Shown here in pieces: positions 1 to 5,306 of a stretch of 5,306 bases of DNA. Position numbers and translations under genes: made by a program. The DNA lies in assembly GCA_023145555.1 (NCBI GenBank), contig JAGLDO010000094.1, positions 1-5,306 of the forward strand. Direction: 5' to 3'. Numbering within the stretch: position 1 is the stretch's first letter; each line of letters starts with the position of its first letter. This DNA is from Bacteroidales bacterium (GTDB lineage: Bacteria; Bacteroidota; Bacteroidia; Bacteroidales; B39-G9). A model generated the notes under the pieces. The model did no database searches. It was not told the origin of the DNA and saw nothing but the letters and a program-made list of their open reading frames with translations.

Positions 1-1
1 T

Positions 2-2743
2 GTTTCATCAAAATTTAAATTTAGAAATCAAAATCGTTTTAAAACAACAGTCAGCGGTGCTGTGTCGAAAGGAAAATACAACAGAATGAGTTTTAACGGA
101 ACTGAAGGAAAACAAGGTCCTTACAAACTGCAAGGAGCAAATAATGAGGCTTATATAATAATATTGTCGGGTTCTGAAAACATTTATATTGACGGTAATC
201 TTTTAAAACGTGGTCTCGAAAACGACTATGTTATCAACTACAACTCTTCCGAAATTACATTTACTGCAAATCAATTAATTACTAAAGACAAAAGAATTGT
301 TGTTGAGTTTGAATATTCTGACAGAAATTATGCTCGTTTCTTATTGTTTAACAGCAATGAATTTCACACCAAAAAATCGAAGTTTTATCTTAATGTTTTT
401 TCTGAGCAAGACAGCAAAAATCAACCAATTGATCAGGATTTAACAAATCTGCAGAAACAACTTCTGGCAAATATTGGCGACAGCTTAAATATGGCTATTG
501 TGCCTAATGTTAAAATTGACACAAATTTTAACGGCAACTATGTTTTTTACAAAATGATTGATACCACTATAAACAGCAACATATATGACAGTGTTTTTGT
601 TTATTCAACAAATGCAGACGATGCCATCTACAGGCTGGGATTTTCTTATGTTGGTGATTATAACGGAAACTATGTGCAAGGAAAATCTCTAGCCAACGGT
701 AAAGTTTTTGAATGGACAGAACCAATAAACGGACAAGCACAAGGAAATTATGAACCTGTTGTTTTATTAATTACGCCTAAAAAAAATCAGATGGTGACAT
801 TTGGCGGCGAAACATTATTGACAAAAAATACTGAGGCAAATTTTGAAATGGCATTATCAAATAATGATATTAATTCTTTTTCGAAAAATGATGCTGGCGA
901 TGATTTGGGCTACGCATTAACAATCAATTTAAAACAAAATATTCCTCTAACAAAAAACAAGTTAACAACCTCTGCAAATTATCAACATATTAATAAATGT
1001 TTTAAGCCTATTGAGCGATTTAAAACCGCTGAGTTTGAACGAGACTGGAACTTAAACAATCTGTCGAACAAAAAATTTAATGAGAATTTGTTTAACATGA
1101 AAGTTGATTACTTAAACGAAAAATTTGGTTCGGCACAATATAATTTTGATTATCTCAACAAAGGGAAATTCTTTAATGCTAACAAAAATGCTGTTAAAAC
1201 GAATATTAAAAGAAACAAATTTGATTTTAATTTTACAGGAAGTTGGCTAAACAGCAAGTATGACAAAAACCAAACGGATTTTTTAAGATACAATGCTTCA
1301 CTATCAAAACAGATTTCGTTTTTTTCCATTGGTGTTAAAAATGATTTTGAAAAAAATCTCTGGAATAATATTGTTGCTGATACTTTAATCGGTAATAGTT
1401 ACAAGTTCGATAGAAAAGAATTTTTTATTTGTAATTCTGATAGCTCTGAAAATACATTTTTCGCGAAATTTGTGAGGCGTAAAGATTTTTTGCCATCAAA
1501 CAACAAATTAGAATACAGCACATTGGGCGAAGACTATAACTTTGGTTTAAACCTGCACAAAAATCCAAAAAACACTTTTAAAATAATTGCTTCGTATAGA
1601 AAATTAACAATTGAAGACAGTACCCTAAGCAGCGACAGGGCGGACAATTCGTTGCTTACTCGTCTTGAACACAACATAAAATTGTTTAAAGGAGCAATAT
1701 CTTCATCAACATTTTTTGAAATTTCTAAGGTTTTTGAACTCAAAAAAGAATTCTCATATCTTGAGGTGTCGCAAGGTCAGGGTTTGTATGCATGGACAGA
1801 CTATAACAGTAATGATATTAAAGAATTAAATGAATTCGAAGTAGCCAATTTTAAAGATCAGGCTAATTACATTAGAATTTTTACTCCAACAAATCAATTT
1901 GTAAAAACATATAAAAATCAATTTAATCAAATTTTATATCTTAAACCACGACGACTTTGGCATAACGAAAAAGGTGTTAAGAAATTTATTTCCCGCTTTT
2001 CAAATCAGTTTGCTTATAGAATAAGTAAAAAAACAACAAACGATGATTTTCTCGATATTGCAAATCCTATTATTAATTTCGACGATTTATTGCTCGTTAA
2101 TGTAAATTATTTGGCTAGAAACATCTTGTCGTTTAACAAAACAAATACAAAGTTTGGGCTTGATTATGTTTTCCAGAATAATAAAAACAAATTGCTTCTT
2201 GTTAATGGTTTTGATAACAGAAGTAATAATTTTAACGGCATTAGGCTGAGATGGAACATAAATAAAAGTCTGTCGTTACTAAATGATTTTACCAAGGGTG
2301 ATAAAACGTATAATTCTGAATCGTTCAGCTCAAAAAATTATGACATTAACTATGACAAAAACAAGATTACCTTTTCATATCAAGCAAACTTATCGTTAAA
2401 ACTGAGCATGATATATAAATATACACAAAAAACGAATTGTTTAAATACCGAAGAATCGAAAAACCAAGATGCAGGATTTGAATTAAAATACAGCAAACAC
2501 AACAAAGGAACAATAACATTGAAAGCCAATTATATAAACATATCATATAACGCCAACACAAACACGCCAATAGCCTACGAAATGCTCGGTGGTTTTTTTC
2601 CCGGCAATAATTTAAGTTGGAATTTAATTTTTCGGAAAAGTGTTTCGAAAAAAATCCAGATAAACCTTAATTACTCAGGAAGAGCTTCAGAGGATACAAA
2701 AATAGTTCACACCGGTACAATGCAGATAAGAGCTATTTTTTAA
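2..2743 (+). CDS. Large conserved Bacteroidota surface protein, probable outer-membrane beta-barrel (5' partial)
   Basis: The reading frame is open to the left edge, so this is the 3' part of a longer gene. The GTG at 62 is the first start-like codon, but 20 open codons precede it and the conserved block begins around it, so it is probably not the true start. Numbering from that GTG, 893 residues are visible. Residues 1-120 form a conserved-looking block (GPYKLQGANNEAYIIILSG, YIDG, DYVINY, ITF, VEFEYSDRNY, SEQDSKNQP). Residues 175-240 include VFVYSTN, FSYVG, GNYV and NYEPVVLLITPKK. From about 250 onward the chain consists of short alternating polar/aromatic strands typical of a beta-barrel. 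It contains an EF-hand-like loop at 580-591 and ends in YEML...PG.N..W...GR.S...HTG..QIRAIF with a terminal Phe. From memory this pattern matches a widespread Bacteroidota family without an assigned function. No signal peptide is visible because the N-terminus is missing. The barrel topology and surface location are inferred. A T9SS translocon role (SprA-like) is conceivable but unsupported. Confidence 0.85.
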   Translation, partial: VSSKFKFRNQNRFKTTVSGAVSKGKYNRMSFNGTEGKQGPYKLQGANNEAYIIILSGSENIYIDGNLLKRGLENDYVINYNSSEITFTANQLITKDKRIVVEFEYSDRNYARFLLFNSNEFHTKKSKFYLNVFSEQDSKNQPIDQDLTNLQKQLLANIGDSLNMAIVPNVKIDTNFNGNYVFYKMIDTTINSNIYDSVFVYSTNADDAIYRLGFSYVGDYNGNYVQGKSLANGKVFEWTEPINGQAQGNYEPVVLLITPKKNQMVTFGGETLLTKNTEANFEMALSNNDINSFSKNDAGDDLGYALTINLKQNIPLTKNKLTTSANYQHINKCFKPIERFKTAEFERDWNLNNLSNKKFNENLFNMKVDYLNEKFGSAQYNFDYLNKGKFFNANKNAVKTNIKRNKFDFNFTGSWLNSKYDKNQTDFLRYNASLSKQISFFSIGVKNDFEKNLWNNIVADTLIGNSYKFDRKEFFICNSDSSENTFFAKFVRRKDFLPSNNKLEYSTLGEDYNFGLNLHKNPKNTFKIIASYRKLTIEDSTLSSDRADNSLLTRLEHNIKLFKGAISSSTFFEISKVFELKKEFSYLEVSQGQGLYAWTDYNSNDIKELNEFEVANFKDQANYIRIFTPTNQFVKTYKNQFNQILYLKPRRLWHNEKGVKKFISRFSNQFAYRISKKTTNDDFLDIANPIINFDDLLLVNVNYLARNILSFNKTNTKFGLDYVFQNNKNKLLLVNGFDNRSNNFNGIRLRWNINKSLSLLNDFTKGDKTYNSESFSSKNYDINYDKNKITFSYQANLSLKLSMIYKYTQKTNCLNTEESKNQDAGFELKYSKHNKGTITLKANYINISYNANTNTPIAYEMLGGFFPGNNLSWNLIFRKSVSKKIQINLNYSGRASEDTKIVHTGTMQIRAIF

Positions 2744-4628
2744 AAATTCTTTTGGCGTAATAACGCTTTTTTGTTTTTATTCCAACAAAATAATTGCCTG
2801 TATTTAAGTCGCGTAAGTCTATTTGCAAAGAATCTGAATAAGAAAAATTACTAAATGTCTTTACCTCTCTTCCGCTAATATTATATATTGAAACTTGTTT
2901 TAACAAGATTGTAGAATTTGATTTTATTGTTAAAAAATCTATAACTGGATTTGGAGAAATAAAAATATCTTTATTTAAATTGCTTGAATTAATATTAATA
3001 ATATCGGGGTTTTTTGTAATAATGTTTTTGTCCGGGTCGAAAATTATTTTCTTTACAATAAACGGCAGATGAAAAACATAGTCTTGTGAAGCTTGTGAAT
3101 TATGAAAGACCAATAATGTGTCATTATTATTGTCTGAAAAAGAAATTGGCAAATCCAGTTCAAAAAAACTTACTGACGGATCTGATTGTGTTTGCTTAAT
3201 GTTTAAAGAAACAATATTTTCGTCGTTTTGCGACCAGTTTACGTTATAAATTGGAAAACCCTCATTATAAATCCAGTTATTAAAAAATTGTGATAGGTTA
3301 GTATCTGCTGTAGTTTCAAAATGTCTTTTTACATCTTCTGTTTTTGCAAAATTGTTTATTAAAGTGCTGTCGGTTAAATAATTTCTTATAGCTTGAAAAA
3401 AGACAGAATCTCCCAACTCCCAACGAAGCATGTGTAAAACCATTGCGGCTTTATCGTAAGTTAATCGGGTATTAAAAATATTATAAACAGCGGTTGTGTC
3501 ATTAACAAAAACAGAGCCGTTGTTTTGGCTTGTGATATTTGTTATTTTGTTTGATTTCCATGATAACCAATTATCAGTAAAATTCTCACAAACCAAACCT
3601 TCGCAATATCGGGCAAAACCTTCATTAACCCATATTTCCTGCCAGCTACCACATGTAATATAATCACCAAACCATTGATGTGACAATTCATGAGCCATTA
3701 AATATAAACTGAAATTACAGATAAAACTTATTGTTTGGTGCTCCATTCCTCCACCCCATCCAAATTGTGCCTGGCCATATTTCTCATCTTTAAAAGGATA
3801 GGGAATAAACAACTCGCTATAAAGCTCTATTACAGGAATAATTTGAGGTGTTTGCTCTTTTGCTGTTTCTAAATTTTCAGGATATACAAAATTTAAAATT
3901 TCTACAGAATCCTTTTCATTTAATATAGCATAATCGGAATAGCAGGAATAGTTTGTTACAGCAATTGCTACAAGATATGCTGCAATGGGATGACGATGTT
4001 TCCAGTGCGTGATTTTTTTGCTTCCCGATAATTTTTCAGAGATTAACTTTCCGTTGCTGGCAACCTTATATTCTTTTGGTGTAGTAACAAACACATCAAT
4101 AGAATCGGCTTTGTCGGTCAAACTTTGCTTGCATGGCCACCAGTCTCTTGCCCCATAGGGTTCTGAGAGTGTCCAGATTATTGGAACAAGGTTGTGATAG
4201 GCTTGCGTGAAAGCACCAAAACCACCGTTCTCCGACGGCTCACCCTGATAAAAAATTGAAACCGAATCTTTTTGATTCACAAGAAATTGATTTGAAAAAT
4301 TTAATGTTAATATATTCTTTGAATGTGAAAAATTAATTTTTTTGTTGTGATATAAAATTGAATCAACAACAAGCTGATCTGTTAAATCGAAACGAATGGA
4401 ATCTGTTTGCTTCTTAATCTTAAAAAAAGTCGTAACACAGCCTTTTATGTAATATTTACCCGGGTCAATTTCCCATTCAAGGCGATGATAAGTAATGTCA
4501 TAACACTCACCAACACTAATTTGTGGCATATAACTACGCCTAAAACGATAATCAGGTTTCTGTTGAGATTCAGAAAAGGCTGAAAAATATAATAATATTG
4601 TTAATATGACTATTAATAATTTTTTCAT
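2733..4628 (-). CDS. Secreted M1-family zinc metallopeptidase (aminopeptidase-like) with T9SS type A sorting domain
   Basis: A complete 631-residue protein, predicted to be exported and to remove N-terminal residues from peptides. Residues 1-19 are a signal peptide (MKK, then a hydrophobic core, with likely cleavage after SAFS). About 44-225 is the N-terminal beta-rich M1 domain, including RDWWPC at 161-166. About 226-455 is the thermolysin-like catalytic domain. GGGMEH at 292-297 is the GAMEN-type exopeptidase motif, with E296 the expected N-terminus anchor. H313, E314, H317 and E336 form the HExxH-x18-E zinc site. Y391 in TYDKAA is the probable catalytic tyrosine. About 460-535 looks like an Ig-like beta domain, and 554-631 is the T9SS CTD (SPNPVIDFLTIKS, SIYNISGREV, LNTGNYFVGI, basic end). 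The large helical C-terminal domain of PepN/ERAP-type enzymes is absent. Eight cysteines in the mature chain suggest disulfides. The ATG at 4628 is preceded by an in-frame stop four codons upstream and an A-rich leader. The natural substrate is unknown; nutrient peptide degradation is inferred. Confidence 0.96.
   Translation of the reverse strand: MKKLLIVILTILLYFSAFSESQQKPDYRFRRSYMPQISVGECYDITYHRLEWEIDPGKYYIKGCVTTFFKIKKQTDSIRFDLTDQLVVDSILYHNKKINFSHSKNILTLNFSNQFLVNQKDSVSIFYQGEPSENGGFGAFTQAYHNLVPIIWTLSEPYGARDWWPCKQSLTDKADSIDVFVTTPKEYKVASNGKLISEKLSGSKKITHWKHRHPIAAYLVAIAVTNYSCYSDYAILNEKDSVEILNFVYPENLETAKEQTPQIIPVIELYSELFIPYPFKDEKYGQAQFGWGGGMEHQTISFICNFSLYLMAHELSHQWFGDYITCGSWQEIWVNEGFARYCEGLVCENFTDNWLSWKSNKITNITSQNNGSVFVNDTTAVYNIFNTRLTYDKAAMVLHMLRWELGDSVFFQAIRNYLTDSTLINNFAKTEDVKRHFETTADTNLSQFFNNWIYNEGFPIYNVNWSQNDENIVSLNIKQTQSDPSVSFFELDLPISFSDNNNDTLLVFHNSQASQDYVFHLPFIVKKIIFDPDKNIITKNPDIININSSNLNKDIFISPNPVIDFLTIKSNSTILLKQVSIYNISGREVKTFSNFSYSDSLQIDLRDLNTGNYFVGIKTKKRYYAKRIFKK
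2755..2772 (+). terminator. Candidate intrinsic terminator of the surface-protein gene, inside the 3' end of the M1 gene
   Basis: GCGT (2755-2758), loop AATA, ACGC (2763-2766), then six T, a G and five more T up to 2778. G2754 and T2767 can add a wobble pair, and the A-run at 2742-2746 could pair with part of the T-run across an internal loop. It begins 11 bp after the TAA at 2741-2743, the expected place for a terminator of the plus-strand gene. The stem is short, so the hairpin is weak. The same bases read on the other strand encode the lysine-rich end of the T9SS domain, so the T-run may simply reflect AAA lysine codons. Confidence 0.35.
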
Positions 4629-4738
4629 TTGTAAGCTTTATTGCTTTTTCACAGTATAATTTGTCAATAATCTTAATAATAGAATAAACTTGGTCCGGTT
4701 CATAACAGCAGCCATATCTTTTAAACGTTTTTTATATT

Positions 4739-4746
4739 CAAATATA
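4739..4746 (-). promoter_or_regulatory. Candidate Bacteroidota -7 box (TATATTTG) for the M1 peptidase gene
   Basis: The minus strand reads TATATTTG, an exact match to the Bacteroidota primary-sigma -7 consensus TAnnTTTG. It lies about 110 bp upstream of the M1 start codon, implying a leader of roughly 100 nt. No good TTTG -33 element is found at the expected 19-21 bp spacing, where only TTCT is present. One exact eight-base degenerate match in AT-rich DNA can arise by chance. Confidence 0.33.
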
Positions 4747-4755
4747 TAACAATTA

Positions 4756-4787
4756 GTTGAAAAAGAGAAGTGTGTTTTGTTTCTTTG
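4756..4787 (+). promoter_or_regulatory. Candidate Bacteroidota-type promoter for the yhbP-like gene
   Basis: GTTG (4756-4759) and TTTCTTTG (4780-4787) are separated by 20 bp and resemble the Bacteroidota TTTG-N19-21-TAnnTTTG promoter with one mismatch in each element. Initiation a few bases after 4787 would give a leader of about 10-20 nt before the ATG at 4809. The mismatch at the second base of the -7 box (T instead of A) falls on a position that is usually conserved, so this is tentative. Confidence 0.25.
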
Positions 4788-4808
4788 TGATTCAAAATAA
4801 AATTTATT

Positions 4809-5246
4809 ATGACAGCATTAGATAAAAAAATTGTATCATTTATAAAGAAACATCATGTTTTAACACTTGCTACCTCAAACAATAATAATCCTTACTGTGC
4901 TAATTGTTTTTATTCTTTTATTGAAGAAGAAAAAATGCTGGTCTTTACTTCAGATAATGACACAAAGCATGTAAAAGACGTTCTGTTGAATGATTCTGTA
5001 GCCGGTTCAATTGTTTTAGAAACAAGCATTGTGGGAAAAATTCAAGGTGTTCAGTTTATAGGAAAAATATTTGAACCAAAGAATGATATTTTAAAAAAAG
5101 CAAAAAAAAATTACTTAAAACGCTTCCCTTTTGCTGCATTAATGAGCACAAACTTATGGGTGGTTAAACTCACATTTGTAAAATTAACAGATAACAGATT
5201 AGTCTTTGGAAAAAAAGTAATTGGGGAAGAAAAAAATTTATTGTGA
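4809..5246 (+). CDS. yhbP: YhbP/UPF0306-family protein, pyridoxamine 5'-phosphate oxidase-like flavin split barrel
   Basis: A complete 145-residue cytosolic protein with no signal peptide or membrane segment. It follows the E. coli YhbP (UPF0306) pattern along its whole length and is close to that protein's usual size (about 147 residues). Motifs in order: YCANCFYSF at 29-37, TKHV at 52-55, IQGVQFIGKI at 78-87, RFPFAALMS at 105-113, LW at 116-117, and KLTDNRLVFGKK at 125-136. The fold is the FMN-binding split barrel shared with pyridoxamine-phosphate oxidase and general-stress FMN proteins. The precise reaction of YhbP is not established, so neither PNPOx activity nor a specific flavin reaction should be assumed. 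The ATG at 4809 is the only start available, since an in-frame TGA sits at 4788-4790. It has an A/T-rich leader without a Shine-Dalgarno sequence. It is divergent from the M1 peptidase gene, with 180 bp between them. A hairpin begins 5 bp after its stop. Confidence 0.92.
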   Translation: MTALDKKIVSFIKKHHVLTLATSNNNNPYCANCFYSFIEEEKMLVFTSDNDTKHVKDVLLNDSVAGSIVLETSIVGKIQGVQFIGKIFEPKNDILKKAKKNYLKRFPFAALMSTNLWVVKLTFVKLTDNRLVFGKKVIGEEKNLL

Positions 5247-5281
5247 AAAAACCCTGCGAGGTTTTCGAACCCACGTAGGGT
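5246..5281 (-). terminator. GC-rich imperfect hairpin with a minus-strand T-run: terminator or palindromic intergenic repeat
   Basis: Left arm ACCCTGCGAGGTT (5251-5263), loop TTCG (5264-5267), right arm AACCCACGTAGGGT (5268-5281). The arms pair with one G-T wobble, one A-A mismatch and one bulged C. Read on the minus strand, the hairpin is followed by six T (5251 to 5246, the first also in the stem), the layout of an intrinsic terminator for a minus-strand gene entering from the right. On the plus strand it starts 5 bp after the yhbP-like stop but lacks a following T-run, so it would be a poor terminator for that gene. CAGGG at 5282-5286 offers an alternative partner for CCCTG at 5252-5256. 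It could instead be a copy of a dispersed palindromic element. Confidence 0.45.
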
Positions 5282-5306
5282 CAGGGCTCACCATAATCAG
5301 TCATGC

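Noticed and set aside
62..64. GTG as the true start of the large plus-strand gene
   Set aside because: The frame stays open to the window edge with residues that continue the same protein character (e.g. KTTVSGAVSKGKYNR), and no signal peptide follows the GTG, although a surface protein would need one.
1534..1743. 69-codon open frame on the minus strand inside the surface-protein gene
   Set aside because: It lies wholly within a strongly patterned plus-strand coding region, resembles no family I know, and has no promoter or ribosome-binding signal. It is a shadow frame.
2367..2570. 67-codon hydrophobic, cysteine-rich open frame on the minus strand
   Set aside because: Its membrane-like composition is what antisense reading of an Asn/Lys/Tyr-rich barrel gene produces. 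It overlaps the conserved plus-strand gene entirely.
4655..4660. TATAAT resembling a sigma-70 -10 box on the plus strand
   Set aside because: No -35 element lies at proper spacing, it is about 150 bp from the yhbP-like start, and Bacteroidota promoters use a different consensus.
4723..4730. Perfect palindrome AAACGTTT as an operator
   Set aside because: Eight bases in AT-rich DNA with no extension of symmetry on either side; not enough to claim a binding site.
5251..5306. Possible tRNA end, suggested by GGGTTCGAA on the minus strand
   Set aside because: The bases around TTCGAAA do not form a 5-bp T-stem, no anticodon arm or acceptor pairing can be drawn in the preceding bases, and the symmetry is better explained by the hairpin.
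1..5306. CRISPR array, insertion sequence or phage/defence module
   Set aside because: No regularly spaced direct repeats, transposase or nuclease-like proteins, or terminal inverted repeats are visible. Both complete genes belong to known families.

Overview
The window looks like AT-rich chromosomal DNA of a Bacteroidota species. Three signs agree. The M1 peptidase ends in a type A C-terminal sorting domain of the type IX secretion system (T9SS), which is essentially confined to that phylum. The large left-hand protein has the pattern of a conserved but unnamed Bacteroidota surface protein. No gene start carries a clear Shine-Dalgarno sequence, only A-rich leaders.

Layout. (1) Positions 2-2743, plus strand: the 3' part of a very large gene whose start lies left of the window. 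It encodes a probable outer-membrane beta-barrel protein with a conserved N-proximal block, an EF-hand-like loop and a phenylalanine at the C-terminus. (2) Positions 2733-4628, minus strand: a complete secreted M1-family zinc aminopeptidase-like protein with signal peptide, GGGMEH, HELSH...E and a T9SS tail. Genes 1 and 2 converge and overlap by 11 bp at their 3' ends. A small hairpin plus T-run inside the end of gene 2 could terminate gene 1. (3) Positions 4629-4808: a 180-bp intergenic region between divergent genes, with candidate Bacteroidota-type promoter elements facing both ways. (4) Positions 4809-5246, plus strand: a small flavin split-barrel protein of the YhbP/UPF0306 family. (5) Positions 5247-5306: a short, noticeably GC-richer tail holding an imperfect hairpin. 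On the minus strand this hairpin is followed by a T-run, so it may terminate a gene entering from the right, or be a dispersed palindromic repeat.

The three genes do not form an operon: one pair is convergent and the other divergent. Two of the three products belong to the cell envelope or secretome (surface barrel, T9SS-exported peptidase), while the YhbP protein is cytosolic. I found no mobile element, CRISPR array, RNA gene or defence system, and no convincing undescribed system. The most notable points are the uncharacterised barrel family with its EF-hand-like loop, the overlapping convergent 3' ends with an embedded terminator, and the right-edge palindrome.
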